From the NCBI RefSeq assembly GCF_021728535.1, contig NZ_JAKKDU010000006.1:62001-126000 (forward strand): a DNA stretch of 64,000 nt, written 5' to 3'. The notes under the pieces were generated by a model, which did not search any database, was not told the origin of the DNA, and worked only from the letters and a program-made list of their open reading frames with translations. The translations under genes and the position numbers were made by a program. Shown piece after piece: positions 17,947-27,082 of this stretch (positions within the stretch are counted from its first letter, which is position 1; every line of letters starts with the position of its first letter). The DNA is from Wocania arenilitoris. Lineage in GTDB: Bacteria; Bacteroidota; Bacteroidia; Flavobacteriales; Flavobacteriaceae.

Positions 17947-18270
17947 CTTTGTATTAAAGTAATTAAACAACTTTGTAAATGATAGGTAACCGAATAAGAA
18001 ACCGAATTAATTAATGCTGTTTGGTAGTATTTGAGTATTAAACTTTTTTTTCAAAAATTATTTAACATTTGTAGATTGCTACAACTCAAATTTATGCCCG
18101 AGTGATTGAAAGAAAAATAAGTCAGAATATAAGTAAGTTAAAAGAAGTGCTAAATGTTAAGGGAAAGTCAATTAAACAACAAAGTTCATGAAGTGATTTT
18201 TAGATTAAAAAACTATTAAATTTTAAGAGGTTTAATATAGTTTGCTTTTTTTTGATTTACTTTGTTTATT

Positions 18271-18846
18271 ATGAACAAGGGGGATATATCAAATCATGAC
18301 CTAATGAGAAGAATTAAAAATTCTGATCATCATGCATTTAAATTGCTTTATGATCGCCTTTGGGAATCGCTTTATGTTAGAGCTTTTTCCATCCTTGGAG
18401 ATAAAAACATAGCTAAGGATATCGTTCAGGAAGTATGGATTAGTTTTTGGGAACGGAGAGCTGAAATTAGTAATGATAATATTGAAGGCTATCTATTAAG
18501 AGCTGTTAGATTTAAAGTTTATAATGAATTTAGAAATTCTAAATATAAAAATAAGCTTATTGGAGAATTTCTCCAGAGCTACAAACCCAATCTAAAAACT
18601 AATAATGTAGAACAAACTATTCAATTAAAAGATACCGAAAAGGCTATCTTAGAAGCTGTAAATAGTTTACCAAATAAGTGCAAGCGTGTTTTTGAATTAA
18701 GTCGTTTTGAAGGAATGAAAAATGAAGAAATAGCACAAAAACTCAACATTTCAAAACGTACGGTAGAAACGCATATCTCTAACGCTTTAAAAGTGTTAAA
18801 AAACAATGTGGCACTTAGTTTGGCAGTTTTTTTAGAATTATTTTAA
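18271..18846 (+). CDS. ECF-type RNA polymerase sigma factor (FecI-like)
   Basis: A 191-residue sigma70-family ECF factor from the ATG at 18271 (the frame is open three codons earlier at a TTG). Region 2 contains ARAFSILGDKNIAKDIVQEV-type helices and VWISFWERR. Region 4 has LPNKCKRVFELSRFEGMKNE and the helix-turn-helix EIAQKLNISKRTVETHISNA. It precedes a FecR anti-sigma gene and an STN-type TonB receptor, the standard cell-surface signalling trio of Bacteroidota. It would direct transcription of the receptor and perhaps of the downstream hydrolase genes when the substrate binds outside. Confidence 0.93.
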   Translation: MNKGDISNHDLMRRIKNSDHHAFKLLYDRLWESLYVRAFSILGDKNIAKDIVQEVWISFWERRAEISNDNIEGYLLRAVRFKVYNEFRNSKYKNKLIGEFLQSYKPNLKTNNVEQTIQLKDTEKAILEAVNSLPNKCKRVFELSRFEGMKNEEIAQKLNISKRTVETHISNALKVLKNNVALSLAVFLELF

Positions 18847-18945
18847 AGAACTACTTCCTTTTAAAAATTTATTAATTTATTATTTTTTCTGTTTTTTTTA
18901 CGTGCGATTGTCAGTTCATGTTATATAATAATGTAAACCGGTAAG

Positions 18946-19911
18946 ATGACACAAAAAGAATTAGATAAGATTATTGAAAAATATCTTCAAGAAAAAGCAA
19001 CCCAAGAGGAAATAAATCATATAGAAAACCTTGAGCAGTTTGCTAAAAATAAAATTAAAGACAAAGTCTTTCGTAGTAAAATAGAGAAAGAGGAAATAAA
19101 AGATGCAATTTTTAGAAAAGTTCAGAAAAATGTTCAACAAAAGACAAATTATAGAGCTTGGTTAAGAGTTGCAGCTTCAATAGCGATACTAATTTCCATA
19201 GGAATTGGTTATTATTTTAATTCTGTAAATGAGAATGCTATTGAAACTCAAACAATAGCTTATATAACCAAAGAAACTACCTTGGGACAAAAATCCATCA
19301 TTACACTTCCAGATGGTTCCACAGTTAAATTAAATTCGGGTAGTAAAATAACATTTCCAGAAAAGTTTTCAGATAGCATTAGAGACATATCCTTAGAAGG
19401 TGAAGCCTTTTTTGAAGTTGTGAAGAATGAGCATAAACCATTTGTTATTACTTCCAATAAACTCACAACTACAGTTTTAGGAACAACGTTTAATGTGGAA
19501 GCTTATACAGATAAAACTGATGTAAAAGTAACTTTAGCAACAGGGAAAGTTAGTATTTATGCGGAAGGTGAGAAAGCAATATTAATACCCTCAGAGCAAA
19601 TTGTTTTCAATAAAGAAGACAAAAAGATAATTAAGAAAAAAGTCGATGTGCAAAGGTATTTAGAATGGAAGGATGGTATCCTACGTTTTGAAAACGCAAC
19701 GCTTGAAAAAGCTGTTGATAAGATAGAAAAATGGTATAACGTTACTATTGAATTTGAAAATAAAAACCTTTCTAAATGCACTTTTACAGGAGTATTTAAA
19801 AATGAAAGATTACAAACAATTCTTGAGCATTTAGTTTTTGTTAAACAAAATGTTAAATACGAATTTGTTTCAGAACGAAAAATAATTATTAGAGGAAGAT
19901 GTACTAACTAA
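18946..19911 (+). CDS. FecR-family anti-sigma factor
   Basis: A 321-residue inner-membrane anti-sigma factor. The cytoplasmic N-terminal part (to about residue 65) should hold the ECF factor. One membrane segment follows (WLRVAASIAILISIGIGYYF). The periplasmic FecR domain has TLPDGSTVKLNSGSKITFPE, LEGEAFFEV and VLGTTFNVEAY. A DUF4974 domain ends the protein (RFENATLEKAVDKIEKWYNV, CTFTGVF). It lies 99 bases after the sigma gene and 135 before the receptor, whose STN domain should contact it. Confidence 0.95.
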   Translation: MTQKELDKIIEKYLQEKATQEEINHIENLEQFAKNKIKDKVFRSKIEKEEIKDAIFRKVQKNVQQKTNYRAWLRVAASIAILISIGIGYYFNSVNENAIETQTIAYITKETTLGQKSIITLPDGSTVKLNSGSKITFPEKFSDSIRDISLEGEAFFEVVKNEHKPFVITSNKLTTTVLGTTFNVEAYTDKTDVKVTLATGKVSIYAEGEKAILIPSEQIVFNKEDKKIIKKKVDVQRYLEWKDGILRFENATLEKAVDKIEKWYNVTIEFENKNLSKCTFTGVFKNERLQTILEHLVFVKQNVKYEFVSERKIIIRGRCTN

Positions 19912-19959
19912 AACCAATTAAAGCCTATGATGTAGACAACTATATAAAATACAAAAAAA

Positions 19960-20020
19960 GCAGCCTGTTTAGTAAACTTTGTCGAGTAACAACAGACTGC
20001 CACTAGCTTAACAGAAACTA
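19960..20020 (+). promoter_or_regulatory. Leader hairpin between fecR and the TonB receptor
   Basis: GCAGCCTGTT and AACAGACTGC, 21 bases apart, form a stem with one mismatch in the untranslated stretch before the receptor. One frame across it reads KSSLFSKLCRVTTDCH and then stops, without an obvious start. Comparable leaders occur before other Bacteroidota STN receptors as far as I recall. An RNA control element or a leader peptide are both possible. Confidence 0.4.
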
Positions 20021-20046
20021 ATTAAGTAACTATTAAACATTTATTT

Positions 20047-23000
20047 ATGAAATTTTTTAAAAATCCAATTATCAAAATGATCTCAAGGATGTCCATTTAC
20101 ATGTTTGTTTTTTTATTGGCAAATCCATTATTTGCTAACAACACATTTGGTCAATCTTTAGATAAAACAAAGGTATCAATTTCTTTAGACAACGCAACCG
20201 TAATAGAAATTTTTAAAATTATTGAAAATCAAACACCGTTCAGTTTTGTTTACGACAATAAAATTGCTTCTAAAACAGAATTAATATCTTTTAATAGCAA
20301 TAATATCTCTGTACTAAAAGTATTAGAAAAAGTGTCAAGAGAGGCACGATTAAAATTTAAACAGGTCAATAGAAGTATATCGGTAAATATAGTGCCTAAA
20401 AAAGAGGTAGTAATTATAGTTCCCGTTTTAAAGGAAATAACAGGTAAAGTAATCGATGAAAACGGACAACCTTTGCCTGGTGCAAACATTACCGTTAAAG
20501 GAACCTCAATAGGAACAACAACAGATTTTGAAGGAAACTTTACTTTAGAAGTAGAAGATAATGTAAAGACTATTGTAGTTTCCTTTATAGGATATAAAAC
20601 AGTAGAAATACAAATTGAGAATCAATCTAACTTCAATATTCAATTAGAAGAGGATGCGGCACAATTAGATGCTATAGTCGTTACAGGTTATAGAAAAAGT
20701 CTTGAAGAGGCGCTAAGTATAAAAAAGAATAGCACCAATAATGTTGATGCAATAGTTTCAGAAGATGTTGCCAAATTTCCACAGTCTAATATATCCGAGG
20801 CATTACAGCGTGTTTCTGGTATTCAGATTACAAGAGATGGAGCAGGTGGTGTAGGTAATCAGGTAAGTATAAGAGGTTTGCCTTCAGAGTATACTCAGGT
20901 TACTTTAAATGGACAAGCAGCACCAAATGCAACAGACACAAGAAGTTATAATTTTAATTCACTGCCAGCTGAGTTATTTGCTAGAACTGAGGTGTATAAA
21001 AGTCCAACTGCAAAAATAGATGAAGGAGGAATTGGAGGAACCGTAAATATGGTAACAAAAAAGCCTTTTGAATTAAAAGACAGGATAATTGTAGGGTCTA
21101 TTGAAGGCATTTATAACACCCAACAACAAGGAGGAAGTACAGTGACACCTAAACTGTCATTAACATATGGAAATAAGAATGATAAGTTTGGATTTATTGC
21201 AGGAGTATCTTATAACAAATTTTTCAATACATCTGAAGGTTATGATATAGTAAGATATAGAGAAAGGTCTTATGATATCGACAATGATGGTACTGATGAT
21301 TTTACTGATGTTAGAGTACCACTACCAAGATATATAAGTCAAGGACAAGAAGTAGAAAGACTATCTTTTAATCTGGCAACTCAATTTAAGGTTAGCGATA
21401 ATTTCGAGTTATTGATGGATGCTGTGTATACCAATAATAAGCAAGTAGAAACACGTTATGCACCAATATGGTTTTTACAAGGACCAGATGCTTCAGCAAT
21501 GACTACAGATGGGAATTTTTTACTATCTGGTACTTTTGAAGATGTAGATCTTAAATTAGAAAACCAACAACAAGCTAATGATACGGATATCTTTCAATTA
21601 GGGCTAACTGGGATTTGGGATTTGGAAAATGATTGGAAAATAAATGCAAATATTAATTTCTCGTCCAACAATCGTGATTCAGAACGGTTCAGATATTATG
21701 GATTAAATACGAATACGGTAACCTATAGTGTAGTTAATGACCAAAAATGGTTTGATATACAAACACCTACAGATTTATCTGATGCATCACAGTTTACTAT
21801 GGATGAAGCTAGACACTATTTATGGGATAACAATGATAAGATAACATCAGGTCAGATAGATTTCACAAAAAAAACTAGCGAAAAATTCACTTTAGATTTT
21901 GGAGCAAAATATAGAAGTAGAACAAAAGATCGTACCTATTTCTTTAATAGGGTTAGAAATATTGACGAACCATTTGCACCTGTATCAATGTTATTGGATG
22001 ACTTTTTAAATAATGTAGATGAAGCCACTGGACCAAATGAGTTTTTGGTTCATGATTGGGGAAAAGCTAAAGAACTTTATGGAGATCAAATTCCATTTGG
22101 TAAAGACTTTGAACGTATTGATGCCTACTATAATATTACAGAAAACATTGCAGCTAGTTATGCCATGGGTACTCTTAACTTAAGTAAGTTGAAACTTAAC
22201 TTTGGTGTAAGATTGGTTAACACGAGTTTAATATCTAAAGGGGTTGATGTAGATGAAGATACAGGAGATTTATCGGATAGGGAAGTGAAATCTAGCTATA
22301 CAGATTTTCTTCCAAGTATTAATGCAAGATATACATTAGCGAAGAATCTTTTGTTAAGAGGTTCTTACGGTAGAGTGATGACGAGACCAAGTTTGGGTGA
22401 TCTATCAGCATATAGAGAAATTGATGATGTAAACTTAACTATATCAGCAAAAAATCCTGAATTAGAACCATTCAGAGCTAATCAATATGATTTATCTTTA
22501 GAGTGGTATCCTAAAGCCGAAACTTTGTTGTCTTTTGGATTCTTCAAAAAAGATATAGAATCATTCATAACTTCAGAAACCGTTGATGTACAACTTAATG
22601 GTAATACATACCAACTTTCAAGGCCAACAAATGGTAATAATGCTACTATTAAAGGATTAGAAATTGGGTATCAACAGCCATTTACTTTTCTACCAAGTCC
22701 TCTAGATGGTTTAGGAATACAGGCAAACTATACTTTATCTGATAGTAATTTTGAAGAAGTTGTAGATTTGGGTACCGGTGAGACTGAATCATATGAATTA
22801 CCTAATAATTCTAAGCATTCTTATAATTTAGTCGGGTATTATGAAAAATACGGTTTTAGTTTGCGTTATGCGTATAATTATAGAAGTGATTATTTGCGCT
22901 CTAAACCAGTACCAGAAGATGGTCTGAAATATAGAGATAGTTATGGTCAAACAGATATTTCTGCAGGATATAAAATAACTGAAAACATTAGTGTTAATCT

Positions 23001-23118
23001 TAATATTTTAAATGCTTTTAATTCAAAACCGTATGAATATATTTTTGAAAGAAAATTTCAAGATAATATATCAGTATATGGTACAACTTTTCAATTTGGT
23101 GTAAGAGCTTCATTTTAA
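20047..23118 (+). CDS. STN-domain TonB-dependent receptor (signalling type)
   Basis: A 1023-residue outer-membrane receptor. After the signal peptide (to about residue 36, NNTFGQ) it has an STN domain (about 40-115, VSISLDNATVIEIFKIIENQ). This domain should touch FecR and relay substrate binding to the sigma factor. A carboxypeptidase-D regulatory-like domain (about 138-215, QPLPGANITVKGTSIGTTTD), plug (VSEDVAKFPQSNISEALQRV, QVSIRGL) and barrel ending VRASF follow. The plug resembles the TonB-Xanth-Caul subgroup, which works without SusD; none is encoded here. The neighbouring phosphodiesterases suggest an organophosphate substrate, an inference from context. Confidence 0.94.
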   Translation: MKFFKNPIIKMISRMSIYMFVFLLANPLFANNTFGQSLDKTKVSISLDNATVIEIFKIIENQTPFSFVYDNKIASKTELISFNSNNISVLKVLEKVSREARLKFKQVNRSISVNIVPKKEVVIIVPVLKEITGKVIDENGQPLPGANITVKGTSIGTTTDFEGNFTLEVEDNVKTIVVSFIGYKTVEIQIENQSNFNIQLEEDAAQLDAIVVTGYRKSLEEALSIKKNSTNNVDAIVSEDVAKFPQSNISEALQRVSGIQITRDGAGGVGNQVSIRGLPSEYTQVTLNGQAAPNATDTRSYNFNSLPAELFARTEVYKSPTAKIDEGGIGGTVNMVTKKPFELKDRIIVGSIEGIYNTQQQGGSTVTPKLSLTYGNKNDKFGFIAGVSYNKFFNTSEGYDIVRYRERSYDIDNDGTDDFTDVRVPLPRYISQGQEVERLSFNLATQFKVSDNFELLMDAVYTNNKQVETRYAPIWFLQGPDASAMTTDGNFLLSGTFEDVDLKLENQQQANDTDIFQLGLTGIWDLENDWKINANINFSSNNRDSERFRYYGLNTNTVTYSVVNDQKWFDIQTPTDLSDASQFTMDEARHYLWDNNDKITSGQIDFTKKTSEKFTLDFGAKYRSRTKDRTYFFNRVRNIDEPFAPVSMLLDDFLNNVDEATGPNEFLVHDWGKAKELYGDQIPFGKDFERIDAYYNITENIAASYAMGTLNLSKLKLNFGVRLVNTSLISKGVDVDEDTGDLSDREVKSSYTDFLPSINARYTLAKNLLLRGSYGRVMTRPSLGDLSAYREIDDVNLTISAKNPELEPFRANQYDLSLEWYPKAETLLSFGFFKKDIESFITSETVDVQLNGNTYQLSRPTNGNNATIKGLEIGYQQPFTFLPSPLDGLGIQANYTLSDSNFEEVVDLGTGETESYELPNNSKHSYNLVGYYEKYGFSLRYAYNYRSDYLRSKPVPEDGLKYRDSYGQTDISAGYKITENISVNLNILNAFNSKPYEYIFERKFQDNISVYGTTFQFGVRASF

Positions 23119-23132
23119 TCATATGAATAATT

Positions 23133-23170
23133 CTCAATTGGGTAGGTTAAAATACCCAATTGAGATATTT
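23133..23170 (+). terminator. Terminator after the TonB receptor
   Basis: CTCAATTGGGTA (23133-23144) and TACCCAATTGAG (23153-23164) pair perfectly over 12 bases, followed by a short T-rich tail. It lies 14 bases after the receptor stop and should limit read-through into the hydrolase genes. Confidence 0.75.
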
Positions 23171-23184
23171 CTGTCTCTAAGAAC

Positions 23185-23475
23185 TTTCCTAATGAAGATT
23201 ATGTATTAGTAGCCTCCCATAGAGGTGGTATATATTAGGAAAGTGCATTTGAAATACGATTTTCAAATGAAACGACACATACTATAGGTGTAATTGCCAA
23301 ACTACAACAAGATAATAAAAGTATAGGGGGGGTAACTACTATGGATGCTAACATGTGCGCTGGTCATGATGACAAGTTGGCAATGATTAATCCAGATTTA
23401 GCTTGGGGACGATGCGTTGAAAACGGTGCAAATATATTATTAACAGATTATCCAAAAAAATGGTCGAGTATTTAA
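23185..23475 (+). pseudogene. Decayed glycerophosphodiester phosphodiesterase gene
   Basis: One frame, broken by a TAG, encodes the two ends of a GDPD protein with the middle deleted. DYVLVASHRGGIY, stop, ESAFE corresponds to the N-terminal catalytic HRG...ENS region. AMINPDLAWGRCVENGANIL and LTDYPKKW match the family C terminus (compare GVNIIQTDRPKLL in the intact gene at 24721). With about 97 codons left and the metal-binding centre lost it cannot be functional. It sits between the receptor and an intact GDPD gene, so the locus once carried at least two such enzymes. Confidence 0.8.
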
Positions 23476-23497
23476 CCAATAAAAGTCTACATTAATA

Positions 23498-24721
23498 ATG
23501 CTTAAAAGAACAATATTTTATTTAATACTTTCCAGTATTTGTTTTTTTTCCTGCAAGCAAAAAACAACAACATTTTTTGCAAATACATTATGGCAACCGG
23601 GTTATTTAGATATTCACTTTATACATACGGGTCAAGGCAACAGCTCGTTTATTGTTTTTCCTGACGGTACTACCTTACTTATAGATGCTGGAGAAGCAAA
23701 GCCAAGAAACACATATCCATATTATCCACCATTTAATAATGAAAATTTAACCGCGGGTCAGCGTATAGTAAAGTATATAGAGCATTTTTCTCCAAAAGAC
23801 ACTTTAGATTATGCTTTAATAACGCACTTTCACAGCGACCATTATGGAGAGTTGACATCACAAAGTAAGTTATCAAAGAATAATGTATATAAGCTCACTG
23901 GAATTACAGAGGTTGGTGAATATATTAAGATTAAAAGTCTTATAGATAGGGGTTACCCAAATTATGAATATCCAATAGATTTAAAAGAAAACGATTCAAC
24001 ATTTTTAAATTATTTAAAATTTATTAAATATCAGAAAGGTCAATATGGGATGAATATAGAAAGCTTAGACCTAGGTAAGTATGACCAAATAAAAATGATG
24101 CATAATGCCAAGGATTATAGCAACTTTATAATTGAAAATTTAAAAGTAAATCAGTATATTTTATCAGAAGAAGGCAATAGTATTGAAGAATACAATTTTA
24201 ATTCACCATTAGTCAATGAAAAAGGGTACTACAATGAAAACCCTTTAAGTACTGCACTAAAAATTTCTTATGGTAATTTTGATTATTATGTTGGTGGCGA
24301 TTTACCAGGAATAAATGACTATCCCGATTATGATATTGAAAGCGCCATTTCAAAATGTGTAGGAGAGGTTGATGCTATGTCTTTAAACCATCATGGACAT
24401 AAAGATGCGTCAAATCTAAACTTTTTAAAAACATTAACTCCGCAAGTTATTGCACACCAAGCCATACATGACCCTCATTTTGCCCCAAACGTACAGGCGA
24501 ATTTATTAAAAACAGATGCAGATGTGTTTACTTTTTTCATGAGTGATAGCATCAAGAATATATATAAAGAACAGGTTAAAAAAAGGTATAAAGGTATTTA
24601 TGGTAATTTTTTTATACGGGTTTACCCTGAAGGAGAAGAATTTAGTGTGTTTACCATAGACCCCAATAGTAATGAATTTAGGATAAATAACCAGTTTGGG
24701 TTTTATAAATCAAGAAAATAA
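23498..24721 (+). CDS. Metallo-beta-lactamase-fold hydrolase, lipoprotein
   Basis: A 407-residue lipoprotein (signal MLKRTIFYLILSSICFFSC, acylated Cys19) with an MBL fold. The first metal motif is His110-Phe-His112-Ser-Asp114-His115 (ALITHFHSDHYGEL). Earlier strands IHFIHTGQGNSSFIVFPDGT and LLIDAGEA are typical. A later metal ligand is probably in VGGDLPG, and the last histidine in SLNHHGHKDAS. It resembles the ComEC-type MBL group, so a phosphodiester or nucleotide substrate is reasonable. Its stop overlaps the start of the GDPD gene by one base (TAATG), which ties the two together in translation. Confidence 0.88.
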   Translation: MLKRTIFYLILSSICFFSCKQKTTTFFANTLWQPGYLDIHFIHTGQGNSSFIVFPDGTTLLIDAGEAKPRNTYPYYPPFNNENLTAGQRIVKYIEHFSPKDTLDYALITHFHSDHYGELTSQSKLSKNNVYKLTGITEVGEYIKIKSLIDRGYPNYEYPIDLKENDSTFLNYLKFIKYQKGQYGMNIESLDLGKYDQIKMMHNAKDYSNFIIENLKVNQYILSEEGNSIEEYNFNSPLVNEKGYYNENPLSTALKISYGNFDYYVGGDLPGINDYPDYDIESAISKCVGEVDAMSLNHHGHKDASNLNFLKTLTPQVIAHQAIHDPHFAPNVQANLLKTDADVFTFFMSDSIKNIYKEQVKKRYKGIYGNFFIRVYPEGEEFSVFTIDPNSNEFRINNQFGFYKSRK

Positions 24722-25662
24722 TGATAAAAAAAATAATCAAACCATTACTACTTGTAGTAATTATGTTTCAATTCCAGTCATGCAAAAAGCAGGTCAAAAA
24801 TATAGAGCCAAGTGTTAGTGCCAATGTTCAAACATTAGATAAAATAATTTCCAATTTTAAAGATTCCAATAGAAATGATGTTATCGTAGTTTCTCATCGT
24901 GGAGACTGGCGCAATGCTCCAGAAAACTCTTTACAAGCTATCCAAAATTGTATTGATATGGGTGTAGATATGGTAGAAATTGATATACATAAAACTAAAG
25001 ATGGAAAACTTGTTTTAATGCATGATAAAACCATAGATAGAACAACTACGGGGAAAGGTTTGGTCTCTGAATGGACGCTAGATAGTTTAAAAACATTATT
25101 CCTGCGAAATGGAGCAAACCATCCAACACATCATAAAATACCAACATTAGAAGAAGCCATGTTATTAGTAAAAGGAAAAGCGATGATAAACCTTGATAAA
25201 TGCTATGATTATTTTGATGATGCCTATAGTGTATTAGTTAAAACAGGAACTGAGGGGCAAGTTGTAATAAAAGGCAATGTTACTTTGTCTCAAGTAAAAG
25301 AGGAGTTTGGAGAATATTTAGATAAAGTTTTATTCATGCCTGTAGTAGTGCTAGATAATCCAGAGTCTGAAAAAATCATCACAGACTATTTAGAAAATTT
25401 TAAACCAGTAGCATTTGAATTTGTATTTAAAGATGAAAGCTCAACAGTATTAAATAGTTTTAAATCAATCAGAGAAAGAGGTTCAGGTATTTGGGTGAAT
25501 TCGTTATGGGAAAGTCTTAATGCAGGTTACGAAGATGACATGGCTGTAATAAACCCAGATAGTATTTATGGGTGGTACGTAAATAAAGGTGTAAATATAA
25601 TTCAAACAGACAGGCCTAAACTTTTATTGGATTATTTAAGAAGCAAAGGGCTTCACAATTGA
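24721..25662 (+). CDS. Glycerophosphodiester phosphodiesterase, lipoprotein
   Basis: It should split glycerophosphodiesters into an alcohol and sn-glycerol 3-phosphate. The 313-residue protein has a lipoprotein signal (acylated Cys21, FQFQSC), so it acts in the periplasm or at the surface. The GDPD TIM-barrel core is complete: VVSHRGDWRNAPENS (His59, Arg60, Glu68), MVEIDIHKTKDGKLVLMHDK (Glu87, Asp89, His101) and IDRTTTGKG. The C-terminal VNIIQTDRPKLLLDYL is typical. It is coupled to the MBL-fold gene and followed by a transporter for its likely product. Confidence 0.95.
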   Translation: MIKKIIKPLLLVVIMFQFQSCKKQVKNIEPSVSANVQTLDKIISNFKDSNRNDVIVVSHRGDWRNAPENSLQAIQNCIDMGVDMVEIDIHKTKDGKLVLMHDKTIDRTTTGKGLVSEWTLDSLKTLFLRNGANHPTHHKIPTLEEAMLLVKGKAMINLDKCYDYFDDAYSVLVKTGTEGQVVIKGNVTLSQVKEEFGEYLDKVLFMPVVVLDNPESEKIITDYLENFKPVAFEFVFKDESSTVLNSFKSIRERGSGIWVNSLWESLNAGYEDDMAVINPDSIYGWYVNKGVNIIQTDRPKLLLDYLRSKGLHN

Positions 25663-25710
25663 AATGGATTGAGTTAGTTTTTCATAACTAGTTTGAGTTT
25701 AGTTTGAAAG

Positions 25711-25738
25711 GCGCAGTTGAGTAGGCTGCGCTTTTTTA
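25711..25738 (+). terminator. Terminator after the GDPD gene
   Basis: GCGCAG (25711-25716) and CTGCGC (25726-25731) form a GC-rich stem followed directly by six T. It ends the MBL-GDPD unit; the transporter starts 30 bases later and may depend on read-through or its own promoter. Confidence 0.85.
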
Positions 25739-25767
25739 GTACAAACATTAATTAAAAAATTTAAATC

Positions 25768-27072
25768 ATGATGCAATATTTCAAAAAGTCACAATCCATT
25801 AAGGTTAAAGAAAATGTAGAAGAGCAAAAGAAGTTATATAAAAAATTAAAATGGCAAGTGTTCATATCTGCAACTTTAGGTTATGGGTTATATTATGTAT
25901 GTCGATTAAGTCTAAATGTGGTAAAAAAACCTATAGTAGACGCAGGTGTATTAACCGAATCCGAATTGGGTTTAATAGGTTCAGCATTATTCTTTACTTA
26001 TGCCATAGGTAAATTGACAAATGGTTTTTTGGCAGACTATAGTAACATAAAGCGATTTATGGCTATAGGACTTTTAGTCTCGGCTCTAGCAAATTTAGTA
26101 ATGGGTTTTACAGGAACTTTTTTATTTTTTGCTATATGTTGGGGTGTTAATGGTTGGGTGCAATCCATGGGAGCACCTTCAAGTGTTGTTTCATTATCAC
26201 GTTGGTATAAAGATAAAGAACGTGGTAGTTTTTATGGATTTTGGAGTACGAGTCATAATATAGGTGAAGCTTTAACATATATTCTAACCGCCGTAGTAGT
26301 GTCTTATTTTGGATGGCAATGGGGTTTTAGAGCAGCTGCTATAGTTGGAATGTTGGGTGCATTGATGATTTCTATTTTCTTCCATGATACACCAGAAAGT
26401 AAAGGGTTACCGCCAGTAAATAAAGATTTTGTCAAAAAAGAGGTGTCTACATGGGAAGAACAAAAGGGCGTGTTAAAAAATCCTTATGTTTGGATTTTGG
26501 CATTAGCAAGTGCCTTTATGTATATTTCAAGATATGCTGTAAACAGTTGGGGACCTTATTATTTCGAGGCCGCAAAAGGCTATTCGCTAACACAAGCAAA
26601 TTCATTAGTTGCTATTAGCGCAGTTTGTGGAATTTTAGGAACAGCATCTTCTGGGTTTGTATCCGATAAATTTTTTAAAGGCAGAAGGAATATGCCAGCA
26701 TTCATCTTTGGATTAATGAATATTTTAGGATTATCACTTTTTCTATTGGGACCCAAAAATGTATGGTGGCTGGATGCGTTAAGCATGGTTATATTTGGAT
26801 TGGCTATTGGTGCACTAATATGTTATTTAGGTGGATTAATGGCGGTAGATATTGCATCTAAAAAAGCATCGGGAGCTGCATTAGGTATTGTAGGTGTTAT
26901 GAGCTATGCGGCAGCAGGAATTCAAGATATAGCAAGTGGTTATCTTATAGAAAATAATAAAACCATCATAAATAGGGAAACTATTTATAATTTTGATACG
27001 ATTAGTATATTTTGGATTGGTGCAGCTATAGTATCAACACTTTTGGCTTTATTAACATGGAAGAAAACATGA
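25768..27072 (+). CDS. MFS organophosphate:phosphate antiporter (GlpT/UhpT type)
   Basis: A 434-residue inner-membrane transporter with about twelve hydrophobic segments. It belongs to the organophosphate antiporter branch of the MFS (LGYGLYYVCRLSLNVVKKPI, IGKLTNGFLADY, WGVNGWVQSMGAPSSV, SLSRWYKDKERGSFYGFWS). These blocks are typical of GlpT, UhpT and UhpC. Given the GDPD just upstream, glycerol 3-phosphate is the likely cargo, though hexose phosphate is possible. Two ATG codons in a row begin the gene; either could be used. Confidence 0.93.
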   Translation: MMQYFKKSQSIKVKENVEEQKKLYKKLKWQVFISATLGYGLYYVCRLSLNVVKKPIVDAGVLTESELGLIGSALFFTYAIGKLTNGFLADYSNIKRFMAIGLLVSALANLVMGFTGTFLFFAICWGVNGWVQSMGAPSSVVSLSRWYKDKERGSFYGFWSTSHNIGEALTYILTAVVVSYFGWQWGFRAAAIVGMLGALMISIFFHDTPESKGLPPVNKDFVKKEVSTWEEQKGVLKNPYVWILALASAFMYISRYAVNSWGPYYFEAAKGYSLTQANSLVAISAVCGILGTASSGFVSDKFFKGRRNMPAFIFGLMNILGLSLFLLGPKNVWWLDALSMVIFGLAIGALICYLGGLMAVDIASKKASGAALGIVGVMSYAAAGIQDIASGYLIENNKTIINRETIYNFDTISIFWIGAAIVSTLLALLTWKKT

Positions 27073-27082
27073 TTTTTAAAGT

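Larger units (their letters stand above)
17518..18270. other. Gene-free stretch with element-scar sequences
   Basis: No plausible coding frame is seen in these 750 bases. The stretch contains inverted copies of CATTCTGGTGACC (17671-17683 and, with a 3-base insert, 17803-17818) and an odd palindrome AATTAGGTGACCTAATT (17761-17777). It also has a further GGTCACC at 17791, a bidirectional hairpin (17856-17888), and a tRNA-tail-like inverted repeat (17913-17946). GGTAACCGAATA (from 17985) recurs at 28264 beside the truncated integrase. The picture fits the remains of an integrated element. Confidence 0.5.
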
